Shown here: positions 1 to 8,958 of the stretch, in pieces
Position numbering within the stretch: position 1 is the stretch's first letter
How the letters are laid out: every line of letters begins with the position of its first letter
DNA from: Homoserinibacter gongjuensis
Lineage (GTDB): Bacteria; Actinomycetota; Actinomycetes; Actinomycetales; Microbacteriaceae
Assembly (NCBI RefSeq): GCF_030161875.1
Contig: NZ_BSVA01000001.1
Span: 1,302,001 to 1,366,000 of the forward strand
Reading direction: 5' to 3'
Length of the DNA: 64,000 nt
Position numbers and translations under genes: made by a program
The notes under the pieces: generated by a model
The model's database searches: none
Told to the model about the DNA's origin: nothing
What the model saw: only the letters and a program-made list of their open reading frames with translations

Positions 1-307
1 CCGGCAGGGTTGCCGTCCACGGTCCGCCGACCCGGCCCCGGTCGATCGTCACCCCCGTGCGGCGGTCGCGCACCCAGAACCCGTGCACGCCCGCGAAGTC
101 GAGCGACGACACCGTGAGCGACACGATGTGGGTGGGCGTGAGTACGGCCCAGTACTCCCAGCGCTTGTTGCGGCCCCGGTCACGGATGCCGCGCCCGATT
201 CCCGAGGTGTCGTGCAGCGGGCGGCGGCTCCAGCCGACCGCCTCGCGGTTGAGGCTGCCGTTCGGCAGGCACAGGGCCACGGGCTCGGTGAGCTCGCGTT
301 CGGTCAT
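1..307 (-). CDS. DUF2804 family protein, N-terminal part (runs off window)
   Basis: Only about the first 102 residues are present; the gene continues past base 1. The N-terminus (MTERELTEPVALCLPNG, then VGWSRRPLHD and KRWEYWAVLTP) closely matches the protein encoded at 6166-7181, which marks it as DUF2804, a family of unknown biochemical role predicted to form a beta-rich, lipocalin-like fold. The start overlaps the stop of the glycosidase gene by 4 bases (ATGA), so translation is probably coupled. It is the last visible gene of an operon MFS transporter - GH2 - DUF2804. The context suggests a role in glycoside handling, but no activity can be assigned. Confidence 0.75.
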   Translation of the reverse strand, partial: MTERELTEPVALCLPNGSLNREAVGWSRRPLHDTSGIGRGIRDRGRNKRWEYWAVLTPTHIVSLTVSSLDFAGVHGFWVRDRRTGVTIDRGRVGGPWTATLP

Positions 308-2163
308 CGGGCGTCCTCCTCGGATGCGGGTGGGGGTGGGGGTGCGGATGCGGGCGCGAGCCCTGGCTCGGATGCAGGCGCGGGCCCCTGCTCGGGCACG
401 CCGAGCTCGCCGCCCGTCGCCGCCGCGAACACCCGACGGAACTCGGCGTTGAGAGCCCGCACGACATCCGCGTCCGGCTTGACCGCCGTGCGATCGGCTG
501 TCAGCAGGCCGTTCGACTCGTCTTCGACGTCGGCGAGTTGCGTGTACACGATGCCTGCGAGGCCGCGCGCGATCCCGGGCAGCACCTCGCGACGGTGCAG
601 GCGTTCGTACGCGGCCGTGAGCTGCTCCCGCGTCGCGTAGCGGCGGTAGCCGAACTCCTTCGCCGGGTAGTCGTGCCCCGGCAGCCGCAGGCTGTAGCCG
701 CCGAATTCGCTCACGACGAGGGCGCGCCCGTCGCGCCCCCACCACCTGGCAGGCCGGATCGGCTGGAAGTACACGTGCAGGCTGCGGATGTCGCTCGCGC
801 CCTGGTCGTGCCACCCGCTCGCGTGGTCGATGAGCCGGTCGGGGTCGAGCGCCCGCACCCGCTCGGTGACGGCTGCGGCGTCGAACTGTCCCCAGCCCTC
901 GTTGAACGGCACCCACGTCACGACCGACGGCACGTTGCGCAGCAGCTCGACCGTGGCGTCGACCTCGCGCAGGAACTCGGCGCGCCCCTCCGCATCCGCC
1001 CGCCCGAAAGCGCTGTAGCGGTTATCGCGCATGCGGATGTGCGGCGACACGACGGGTGCCGTGATCACCCACGGCCGGTAGCGCTCGCCGCCGTTCACCA
1101 TGTCCTGCCACACGAGCATGCCGAGCCGGTCGGCGTGGTGGTACCAGCGCAGCGGCTCGATCTTGATGTGCTTGCGCAGCATCGTGAAGCCGAGGTCCTT
1201 CATCGCCTGGATGTCGCGCACGAGCGCCGCGTCGTCGGGCGCCGTGTACAGGGCGCCCGGCCAGTAGCCCTGATCGAGCACCCCGATGTGCGGGTAGGGC
1301 ACGCCGTTGAGGTGCAGCCGTGGCACGCCGTGCGCGTCGGGTGCGAGCTCGACGGAGCGCAGCCCCACGTAGCTCGTCACGCGGTCGTCGCCGAGGCGGA
1401 TGTCGAGGTCGTAGAGGAACGGATGCTCGGGGGTCCAGGTGCGCGGCTCGCGCAGCTCGATGCGCAGCGCCTCGCCCGTGACCCCCGCGGCCTCGGCAAC
1501 GGTGACGCCGTCGTCGAGCACGATCACCGACACGGGGTGCGCGACCCCGTCGGCGGCATCGACCCGCAGTTCGAGCACCGCAGCATCCATCCCCTCGCGA
1601 ACGCCGGGGGTGCGCATGCGCAGCGAGCCCACGTGCGCATCCGGAACCGTCTCGAGCCACACCGTCTGCCAGATGCCCGACTGCGCCGTGTACCAGATGC
1701 CGCCGCGCTCGAGGCGCTGCTTGCCTACCGAGTGGTGCGAGGTGTCGCTCACATCGCGCACTTCGACGGCGAGTTCGTGAGTGGTGCCGTCGCCGAGCGC
1801 CTCGGTGATGTCGGCCCAGAACGGCAGGTAACCCCCGACGTGGGTTGCCACCTCGATGCCGTTGACGAGCACGCGGCAGCTCTGATCGACGGCGCCGAAG
1901 TGCAGGATCGTGCGGAGGCCCGGCTGCGCCGTCACCTCGAGCGTGCGCCGGTAGTGCAGCGTCTCGTCGGGCTGCAGCTGACGGTTCACCCCGGATGCCG
2001 GGGTCTCCGGCGAGAACGGCACGAGGATGCGGCCGTCCCACCCGGCGGGCGCCGCGCCGACCGGCGTGATGGCGTAGTCCCACCACCCGTTGAGGATCGT
2101 GAAGTTCTTGCGACGCAGCTGCGGGCGCGGGTACTCCGGCAGCGGAATCGGCGCCTCGCTCAT
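304..2163 (-). CDS. Glycoside hydrolase family 2 protein (beta-galactosidase/glucuronidase type)
   Basis: A 619-residue protein with the GH2 layout: N-terminal jelly-roll sugar-binding domain (about 20-180), immunoglobulin-like domain (about 190-275) and C-terminal TIM barrel (about 285-590). The acid/base glutamate is in PFNEGWG (E422) and the nucleophile in VVSEFGGY (E486). GH2 enzymes release beta-linked galactose, glucuronate or mannose; the exact sugar cannot be read here. There is no signal peptide, so it should act in the cytoplasm on imported glycosides. The C-terminal tail is a low-complexity Ala/Pro/Glu stretch. It overlaps the MFS gene upstream (ATGA) and DUF2804 downstream, so the three form one operon. 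Confidence 0.9.
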   Translation of the reverse strand: MSEAPIPLPEYPRPQLRRKNFTILNGWWDYAITPVGAAPAGWDGRILVPFSPETPASGVNRQLQPDETLHYRRTLEVTAQPGLRTILHFGAVDQSCRVLVNGIEVATHVGGYLPFWADITEALGDGTTHELAVEVRDVSDTSHHSVGKQRLERGGIWYTAQSGIWQTVWLETVPDAHVGSLRMRTPGVREGMDAAVLELRVDAADGVAHPVSVIVLDDGVTVAEAAGVTGEALRIELREPRTWTPEHPFLYDLDIRLGDDRVTSYVGLRSVELAPDAHGVPRLHLNGVPYPHIGVLDQGYWPGALYTAPDDAALVRDIQAMKDLGFTMLRKHIKIEPLRWYHHADRLGMLVWQDMVNGGERYRPWVITAPVVSPHIRMRDNRYSAFGRADAEGRAEFLREVDATVELLRNVPSVVTWVPFNEGWGQFDAAAVTERVRALDPDRLIDHASGWHDQGASDIRSLHVYFQPIRPARWWGRDGRALVVSEFGGYSLRLPGHDYPAKEFGYRRYATREQLTAAYERLHRREVLPGIARGLAGIVYTQLADVEDESNGLLTADRTAVKPDADVVRALNAEFRRVFAAATGGELGVPEQGPAPASEPGLAPASAPPPPPASEEDAR

Positions 2164-3493
2164 CGCGCCCCGCGCTCCACGCGCGCCCGCACGAGCGCCA
2201 TCACCGGCACGAACACGAGCACGACCGCCGCCGCGATAAACATCTCCGGGCCCGGCACGGGCTTCACGACGCCGAGGTCGACGTAGGTCTGCCCGGCACC
2301 TGAGATCACCCAGGCGCCGATGAACGGGCCCACGATCATCGGCACCATGATCGCCGTCACCATGCGCAGTCCCTGCACCATGCCGGCCTCGCCCTCGGGC
2401 GTCTCGTCGCGCACGGTTGCCGAGATCGACGCGACGGCGAGCATCATGCCGCCGAGGGCGAGGGATGCGGCCACGATCACCGTCACCATGTCGCGCGCGA
2501 AGAACATCACCACGAGCCCGAGTGCGAAGAGTCCCGTGGCGGGCAGCAGCATCCGGCGCTTGCCCACGCGGTCCATGACGCGCCCGCCCAGGATGCTGAT
2601 GAGCGACGCAGCGATGAGCGACGCGCCCAGCACGATGGCGTACGACTCGATCTGCAGCCAGCGCTGCAGGTAGATGATCACGTACGGCAGGAACACCTGG
2701 CTCGAGGTGCCGACGACGAGCCACAGCACGAGCGAGAGGTAGAGCGCCGGGTTCGCGCGCACGGTCGATGGGCGGAAGCCCCGCACCATGCGGGCGAGCG
2801 TCGACGGGCCGGATGCCGCTTCCGCTCGCCGGGGGACGTCGCGCACGAGGAACCACGCCACGATGCCCGTGACGCTCGTGACCGCGCCGACGATCGCGAA
2901 GAACAGCCGCCACTCGCCGGCCCGCGTGAGTCCGTCGAGGGCACCGAACACGACGAGCATGGCGATGAGGGGCATCACCGCGAGCACCCCGTCGACGCGA
3001 CCGCGCATCCGCGGCGTCGTGGCATCCGTGACCCACGCGCTGAAGGCGGCGTCGTTCGCGCCGGAGCCGAAGATGCTCATGATGCAGTCGAGCACGATCA
3101 CGCCGATCATCGCCGCCATCACGTAGGGCGCGGCGACGGCACCCTCGGCGGGCGCGAGCAGGCCGAAGCCCGCCGTGCAGAGGCCCCACGCGAGGTAGCC
3201 GAGCGCGACGAACACGCGGCGCTTGCCGATGCGATCCGACCAGGCGCCCACGACGATCGTGGCGAGCGTCGCGGCGATCGCGCTGAGCGCGACCATGGTG
3301 GCGATCGCGGCCGGCTCGGGCGTGATCTCCTCGTAGAGGAACACGTTGAGGTACATGTTCTCGACGGTCCAGGCGAGCTGGCCGACGAGGCCGACGATGA
3401 TGACGGTCCACCAGATTCGCGCTCCCGGGCGTTCGCGGGGGCATCGTCGACGGTGGCCGCCGGGATGGATGCTGAGGGCTTCGGGCTTGACAT
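2160..3493 (-). CDS. MFS transporter (one frame break near 3437-3441)
   Basis: A major facilitator of about 444 residues with roughly 12 membrane helices and the loop 2-3 signature SDRIGKRR, plus its echo MDRVGKRR in the second half. It probably carries the glycoside or oligosaccharide cleaved by the co-transcribed GH2 enzyme. The frame starting MSSPKPSAS (ATG at 3491-3493) leads into helix 1 (IWWTVIIVGLVGQLAW) only if the G5 run at 3437-3441 is read as G6, so I treat it as one intact gene with an assembly indel. A perfect 14-bp palindrome lies at 3522-3535, about 30 bases upstream of the start, and probably regulates it. Confidence 0.8.
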
Positions 3494-3521
3494 CGTCGGC
3501 AATCCTGATTCGCTAGAGATG

Positions 3522-3535
3522 TTTCCACGTGGAAA
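3522..3535. promoter_or_regulatory. LacI-type operator TTTCCACGTGGAAA
   Basis: Perfect 14-bp palindrome with the central CG step typical of LacI-family operators. It sits in the divergent gap between the MFS-GH2-DUF2804 operon and the aldehyde dehydrogenase-lacI genes. Two 12/14 matches occur before the ABC importer operon at 10353-10382, suggesting control by the LacI protein encoded at 5163-6161. Confidence 0.65.
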
Positions 3536-3646
3536 GTACTGACACCATAACTCAGCGCTCGCATGGTGCACGAACGTGCATGACGGGCCGGGAGCGCGTG
3601 AGGCCGGAGCAGACTGCGAGCACGTCGTGGCGAGGAAGGAGTGCCC

Positions 3647-5086
3647 GTGAGGCAGGAGGAGATGCTCATCGGAGGCCGGTGGCGGCCGGCGGCCGATGGC
3701 GGCGTCGTCGAGGTCGACGATCCCGCGACGGGACGCGTCGTGGCGACGGTGCCGCGGGCGACGGACGGCGACCTCGACGAGGCGATCGCCGCCGCGGACC
3801 AGGGCTTCCGCATGTGGCGCCAGGCGGATGCATGGGAGCGCAGCCGTCGCCTGCGGGACGCGGCTGACCGCATCCGTGACGACCGCGAGGCGATCGCGGC
3901 CCTCCTCACCGAGGAGCAGGGCAAGCCGCTCGCCCAGTCGCTGGCCGAGGTCGACACGTGCGTCGACCAGTTCGAGTGGTACGCCGACGAGGCCCGTCGC
4001 GTCTACGGGCGCATCGTGCCGGGCATGACGAGCGACGTGCGGATCGAGGTGCGACGCGAGCCGGTGGGCCCCGTCGCGGCCTTCACACCATGGAACTTCC
4101 CCATCATGCTCGCGGCGCGCAAGCTGGCGCCGGCGCTCGCGGCGGGATGCAGCGTCGTGCTCAAGCCCGCCGAGGAGGCGCCCTCGGCGTGTCTGCGCAT
4201 GGTGCGGGCGATCGCCTCGGCGGGCTTCCCCGACGGTGCGATCAACGCGGTGACGGGCGATCCCGCGGCCGTGAGCGAACGGCTCGTCGCCTCGCGCGTG
4301 ATCCGCAAGATCAGCCTCACGGGCTCGATCCGTGTCGGCTCGCTGCTGCTGCGCCTGGCCGCCGACACCATCAAAGACGTCTCCATGGAGCTCGGGGGCC
4401 ACGCGCCCGTCGTGGTGTGGTCGGACGTCGATGTCGAGAAGGTCGCGCGACTCGCCGCCGCCACGAAGTACCGCAACGCGGGGCAGGTGTGCATCTCGCC
4501 GACGCGGTTCCTCGTGCATGCCGACATCGCGGAGCGCTTCGCCGACGCCTTCGTCGAGGCCGCTCGGCACGTCGTCGTCGGCGACGGGCGCGATCCCTCG
4601 ACGACGATGGGGCCGCTCGCCAGCAGACGACGTCTCGATGAGGTGAGTGCGCTCGTCGCCGATGCCGTCGACAACCACGGTGCGCGCCTGCTGACCGGCG
4701 GCGAGCCTCTTGCCGGCCTCGGGCCGGGCCACTTCTTCGCCCCGACCGTGCTCGCCGACGTGCCCGCCGACGTGCCGATCGCCACGGTCGAGCCCTTCGG
4801 ACCGGTCGCCCTCATGAGCACGATCACCTCGCTCGACGAGGCCCTCCGTCTCGCCAACGCGACCGACTACGGACTCGCCGCCTACGCCTTCACGAACGAC
4901 CTCGATCGCGGCCGTCGCCTCACCGAGGGGCTCGAGGCCGGCATGGTGGGCCTCAACAGCTTCGCGGTGAGCACGCCCGTCGCGCCGTTCTCGGGCGTCA
5001 AGTCGAGCGGCATCCGGGCGGAGAACGGCACGGAGGCCATGGACGCCTACCTCGTGTCGAAAACGGTCGTGACCGGGATCGGCTAG
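3647..5086 (+). CDS. NAD(P)-dependent aldehyde dehydrogenase (succinate-semialdehyde type)
   Basis: A 479-residue ALDH that oxidises an aldehyde to its acid. Catalytic features are intact: TPWNFP (N150), MELGGHAP (general base E248) and GQVCISPTRF (nucleophile C282). The sequence most resembles the succinate-semialdehyde/alpha-ketoglutaric-semialdehyde group, but the substrate is not certain. I chose the GTG at 3647 because AAGGAG sits six bases before it; the GTG at 3641 would touch that ribosome site. It shares the operator-bearing gap with the MFS operon and is followed after 76 bases by the lacI gene, so it probably belongs to the same sugar-use unit, perhaps oxidising a sugar-derived aldehyde. 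Confidence 0.85.
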   Translation: MRQEEMLIGGRWRPAADGGVVEVDDPATGRVVATVPRATDGDLDEAIAAADQGFRMWRQADAWERSRRLRDAADRIRDDREAIAALLTEEQGKPLAQSLAEVDTCVDQFEWYADEARRVYGRIVPGMTSDVRIEVRREPVGPVAAFTPWNFPIMLAARKLAPALAAGCSVVLKPAEEAPSACLRMVRAIASAGFPDGAINAVTGDPAAVSERLVASRVIRKISLTGSIRVGSLLLRLAADTIKDVSMELGGHAPVVVWSDVDVEKVARLAAATKYRNAGQVCISPTRFLVHADIAERFADAFVEAARHVVVGDGRDPSTTMGPLASRRRLDEVSALVADAVDNHGARLLTGGEPLAGLGPGHFFAPTVLADVPADVPIATVEPFGPVALMSTITSLDEALRLANATDYGLAAYAFTNDLDRGRRLTEGLEAGMVGLNSFAVSTPVAPFSGVKSSGIRAENGTEAMDAYLVSKTVVTGIG

Positions 5087-5162
5087 CGGCGGCAGTGCCG
5101 ATGTCGGCCTTCCGCATGGCAACATGAGGGCTGCTTCCTACAGTCCGATGTCGAGGAGAGCC

Positions 5163-6161
5163 GTGGTCACACAGATGGACGTCGCGCGCCGCGCGGGCGT
5201 CGGGCGCCGCACGGTGTCGAACGTCGTCACGGGCTTCCCCTACGTGAGCAAGGACGTGCGCGAGCGGGTGCTGCGCGCGATCGAGGAGCTCGGCTACGTG
5301 CCCAATCGGGCCGCCCAGCAGCTGCGCACGGGTCGCAGCGGCGTCATCGCGCTGACCGTGCCCGAGGTGGGCGTCGGCTACTTCGGAGAGCTCGGCAATC
5401 TCGTGGTCGAGGAGGCTGCCGCGCGCGGGCTCGGCACGGTCGTCGCGCAGACGCGCGGCTCACGCGAGCGAGAGATCACCGAGATCGAGCGGCTGCTCGC
5501 TCTGCAACCCGATGGCGTGATCATGAGCCCTCTCGGGCTCACGGCCGAGGATCTCGCCGGCGTCTCCGCGCGCACCGAGGTCGCCCTCATCGGTGAGCAC
5601 TTCGTCGGCAGCCCGATCCGCACGATCGCGATCGACAACGCGGCCGCCGCGGGCGACATCGTGACGCACCTCGTGCAGTCGGGTCGCGAGCACATCGCCT
5701 TCCTCGGGATGTCCGCGGCGTCGCCGAACTTCAACCAGCTGCGTCGACGGGGCTACCTCGAGGCGCTCGAACGCCACGGCATCGCACCCGTCGCCGCCGT
5801 CGAGGCGCGCGACTTCACCTCGGCAGACGGATACGACGCGGGCGCCGTGCTCGCCGCGCGGCTCGCCGAGGGTGCGCAGCTCGACGCGGTCTTCTGCGTG
5901 ACCGACGAGGTGGCGATCGGCGCGATGCGCGCCCTGCACGACGCCGGTCTTCGCGTGCCCGACGACGTGGCCGTCGCGGGCTTCGACGACATCGTCGAGG
6001 GGCGGTATGCGAATCCGCGGCTGACGACCGTCTCGCCCGACAAGCGGGAGATCGCACGGCAGGCGGTCGCGGCCGTGCTCGGCGAGCCGGCCGACGACGC
6101 GCAGATCGCCTACCGCCTGGAGCTGCGCGAGAGCACGACGGGCATCGTGCAACCCGCCTGA
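5163..6161 (+). CDS. LacI-family transcriptional regulator
   Basis: A 332-residue repressor-type protein. The N-terminal helix-turn-helix with hinge reads MDVARRAGVGRRTVSNVV and continues to ELGYVPNRAAQQLRTG. The remaining ~270 residues form a periplasmic-binding-like sugar sensor with the family landmarks AIDNAAAA and DDVAVAGFDDI. The GTG at 5163 is chosen because GAGGAGA precedes it by about five bases; ATGs further upstream lack a good ribosome site. It is the likely ligand-responsive regulator of the flanking glycoside genes through the TTTCCACGTGGAAA-type sites at 3522 and 10353-10382. It is convergent with the second DUF2804 gene. Confidence 0.88.
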   Translation: MVTQMDVARRAGVGRRTVSNVVTGFPYVSKDVRERVLRAIEELGYVPNRAAQQLRTGRSGVIALTVPEVGVGYFGELGNLVVEEAAARGLGTVVAQTRGSREREITEIERLLALQPDGVIMSPLGLTAEDLAGVSARTEVALIGEHFVGSPIRTIAIDNAAAAGDIVTHLVQSGREHIAFLGMSAASPNFNQLRRRGYLEALERHGIAPVAAVEARDFTSADGYDAGAVLAARLAEGAQLDAVFCVTDEVAIGAMRALHDAGLRVPDDVAVAGFDDIVEGRYANPRLTTVSPDKREIARQAVAAVLGEPADDAQIAYRLELRESTTGIVQPA

Positions 6162-6165
6162 GGGC

Positions 6166-7181
6166 TCACCAGCGGCGCTGCACCTCTTCCGTGTGGCCCT
6201 CGAGGCCGTCGACGCTGTGCCAGTTGCCATCCGCATCGCGCACCCGACCCCGCCAGATGCCGAACACCTGATCGCCGCGGTTGAGCACGATCACCCGGTT
6301 GAAGAGGTGATGGTCGTGCTTGTACGGCTCAAGGGTCACCTCGATGTCGCGTCCGCGGATGTGCCACGGCGCCATCCAGTTCTTCGGATCGTACTGCCAA
6401 TCGAGGTGCTCGCTGATCTTCGTGAGACGCCCGTCGATGCGGATCCAGTTCTCGGTCGACGGTGTGCCGTCCGTCCACTTGCCTCCGAACTGCAGGCCGA
6501 TCTCGTGGCCGTCGACGACGCCGCATCCGGCCGCCCAGTTCCAGAGTGTGAAGTAGGGCCACTTGCCGCGGCCGCGATCGTGCACGGCATAGGTGGGGTC
6601 GTCGGGCGTGATGGTGTGCGCGACGCCGTCGACCGTGAAGGTGCCCCGCACGCGCAGGCAGTTGTCCTTCTTCGTGTACTGGAAGCGGCGACTGCTCCAC
6701 GGCACGACGACGCCCATCGAGTCGTGATCCTCGGGGATGAGCACCTGCAGGTCGATCTGCAGCCGCTCGCCGTCGCCGTAGAGCGACACGCCCTCCTCGT
6801 TCTCGGTGAGGCGCACGGTGAGCGGGCCGCGGCGCCCGACGAGGGCCCCCGGATGTGCCTCGTCCGAGAGGGGGCCGTGCGCGGGAACCAGATGTTGCCA
6901 CCCTCCTGGATGAGCTCGCCCTCCGAACGCGACTGGTAGGCGATCGCGACGTTGGCCCGATAGTCGTGATGGGAGATGTTGAGCACGACGATGTAGTCGG
7001 GCCCGGTGACGGCCCAGTACTCGAAGCGCTTGGTGCGCCCCCATCCGCGCAGGTTCGTGGTGTGGAGCGCGCGACGCGTCCAGCCCACGGCGTCGGGGTT
7101 GAGCCGCCCGTTGGGCAGGCAGAGCTCGACGGGCTCTGTGATCTCGCGCTCGGTCATCGTGCGGGTGGTCATCTCGGTCAT
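6166..7181 (-). CDS. DUF2804 family protein (one frame break at 6870-6874)
   Basis: About 338 residues, homologous from its N-terminus to the partial gene at 1-307. The N-terminal part (ITEPVELCLPNGRLN to GGNIWFPRTAP) and the C-terminal part (LSDEAHPGALVGRRG to TEEVQRRW) join exactly if the C run opposite 6870-6874 is six instead of five. DUF2804 has no established activity; the many Trp and Asn residues and its context with an ABC sugar importer suggest carbohydrate-related work. The start chosen (7181) overlaps the permease stop by ATGA; an internal ATG at 7157 (MTEREITEP) aligns better with the other copy and could be the true start. Confidence 0.75.
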
Positions 7182-8032
7182 CCCTTCGTCGCTCCGTCGG
7201 CCAGGCCGCGGATGAGCCACTTCTGCACCGCGAGCGCGAGCAGGATCACGGGGAGCACGGAGAGCATCCCCACGGCGCTCAGCGCTCCCCAGTCGGCGCC
7301 CGTCTGGGTGTCGCTCGCCATGCCGACGATGGCGATCGAGATCGTCGTCGCATCCCTGCTCGTGAGCACGAGCGCGAACAGAAGCTCCTCCCACGCGAGG
7401 ATGACGCTGAAGATGAGCGTCGCCGCGAAGCCGGGCAGCGAGATCGGCACGATGATGCGCCAGAACGCCCCGAAGCGGCTGCAGCCGTCGAGCATGGCCG
7501 ACTCTTCGAGCTCCTTCGGCAGGGCGAGGAAGAAGCCCCGCATGAGCCACATGACGTAGGGGATGAGGAACGAGCAGTACGCGAGGATCACGGTCGCGTG
7601 CATGTCGGTCACGCCGATGGCGCGCGCCACGAGGAACATCGGCACCGCGAGGGCGATGGGCGGCACGCCGCGCGAGGCGAGGATGAGGGCACCCATCGTC
7701 GCCGCGCCTCGCAGCGGGATGCGCGCGAGCGCGTAGCCGGCCATGCCGCCGAGCAGGATCGAGACGAGGCCGCCGCCGACGGCGATGATCGCCGTGTTGA
7801 GCATGCGGGGGCCGATGTCGGCGCGTTGCAGGTTGCCGAGGTAGTTGTCGAGCGTGGGCTCGAAGAAGAAGACCGGCGGCACCGTCATGATGTCGCGTTG
7901 CTCCTTGAAGGAGTTCATGAGCATCCACACGATCGGCAGCAGGAAGAGGACGCAGATCACGACACCCGTGATGACGCGGGCACGGTGGGCGGTATGGCGT
8001 CGGCGGAGCGATCCGCTCGTCGTGGCGCTCAA
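7178..8032 (-). CDS. ABC sugar transporter permease, MalG type
   Basis: A 284-residue inner-membrane permease with six predicted helices and the cytoplasmic EAA loop (KELEESAMLDGCSRFGAFW). It is the second membrane subunit of the importer encoded with the permease at 8029 and the binding protein at 8959. The TTG at 8032 is chosen because it overlaps the previous stop (TTGA) and GGAGAA stands about eight bases before it; no ATG is well placed. No ATPase gene is nearby, as is common in actinobacteria, where a shared MsiK-type ATPase energises several importers. Confidence 0.88.
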   Translation of the reverse strand: MSATTSGSLRRRHTAHRARVITGVVICVLFLLPIVWMLMNSFKEQRDIMTVPPVFFFEPTLDNYLGNLQRADIGPRMLNTAIIAVGGGLVSILLGGMAGYALARIPLRGAATMGALILASRGVPPIALAVPMFLVARAIGVTDMHATVILAYCSFLIPYVMWLMRGFFLALPKELEESAMLDGCSRFGAFWRIIVPISLPGFAATLIFSVILAWEELLFALVLTSRDATTISIAIVGMASDTQTGADWGALSAVGMLSVLPVILLALAVQKWLIRGLADGATKG

Positions 8033-8934
8033 AAGCGGTTCTCCAATCTGCGGCTGATCCCGAGGAACGCGAAGGTGAGGATCATGGTGATGATCAGGAC
8101 GATGACGGCCATCGCGGCCGATTCGGGGAACTTCAGCGACTGGAACGCCTGCTGATAGATGTAGAGGTTCACGACGTTGGTGGACTGCCCCGGGCCGCCC
8201 TTGGTCGTGGCGACGACGATGTCGAACATCTTCACGGCGCCGAGCCAGCGCACGATGAAGGTCGCGGCGATGATGGGGGTCAGAAGCGGCAGGCTGATCG
8301 ACCAGAGCTGCCGCCACCAGTTGGCGCCGTCCACCTGCGCGGCCTCGTAGATGTCCTTCGGCAGCGACAGCAGGGCGGCCGCGGCGATGAGCACGACGAA
8401 GGGCGTCGAGCGCCACGTGTCGATGAGGACGATCGACAGCATGGCCCACGCCGGGTCGCCGAACCAGTTGGGCGACGGGAGCCCCACGATGCTGAGCAGC
8501 CACGAGACGACGCCGAACAGCGGGTCGAGCAGCATCTTCCACGTGCCGCCCGACACGACGGGGATGATCACCATGGGGATGAGGAACAGGGCGCGCACGA
8601 TGCCACGTCCGCGCCATTCCGCGTTGAGGAAGAAGGCGATCGCGAACCCCAGGATGATCTGGAGCGGCAGGGCGAGGATCAGGTAGATCCCCGTCGTGAC
8701 CAGCGAGCGCATGAAGTTCTCGTTGCGGAACGCCTTCTCGTAGTTCTCGAACCCGACGAACTCGCCGGGCCCGAAGGTCGTGAGGTCCAACGTGGAGAAG
8801 CTGATCTGCAGCGCATAGAAGATCGGGTAGGCCAGCACGGCTGCGAGCACCAGTCCGGCCGGTGCGATGAACGACCAGCGTGAGACCAGGTCTCGGGCCC
8901 GACCGGGCCGCCTTCTCATCGTCGCGACAGGCAT
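8029..8934 (-). CDS. ABC sugar transporter permease, MalF type
   Basis: A permease of about 301 residues with six helices: the first begins FIAPAGLVLAAVLAYPIFYAL, and the EAA loop is KDIYEAAQVDGANWWRQL. It pairs with the permease at 7178 to form the membrane channel of a carbohydrate importer. ATG at 8934 is preferred (GGAG six bases upstream); a GTG at 8946 would add four residues. It lies directly behind the binding-protein gene and carries no frame break. Confidence 0.88.
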   Translation of the reverse strand: MPVATMRRRPGRARDLVSRWSFIAPAGLVLAAVLAYPIFYALQISFSTLDLTTFGPGEFVGFENYEKAFRNENFMRSLVTTGIYLILALPLQIILGFAIAFFLNAEWRGRGIVRALFLIPMVIIPVVSGGTWKMLLDPLFGVVSWLLSIVGLPSPNWFGDPAWAMLSIVLIDTWRSTPFVVLIAAAALLSLPKDIYEAAQVDGANWWRQLWSISLPLLTPIIAATFIVRWLGAVKMFDIVVATTKGGPGQSTNVVNLYIYQQAFQSLKFPESAAMAVIVLIITMILTFAFLGISRRLENRF

Positions 8935-8958
8935 CAGCTTCTCCACGTCGGTGTTTCC

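Noticed and set aside
304-3957. A single 1217-residue open frame on the minus strand
   Set aside because: Only the part from 2163 down is the GH2 enzyme; the upstream part lies out of frame over the MFS gene and antisense to the aldehyde dehydrogenase and is Arg-rich, a product of high GC.
7157-7181. Start of the second DUF2804 at 7157 instead of 7181
   Set aside because: Not excluded, but the ATGA overlap with the permease favours 7181; noted as an alternative.
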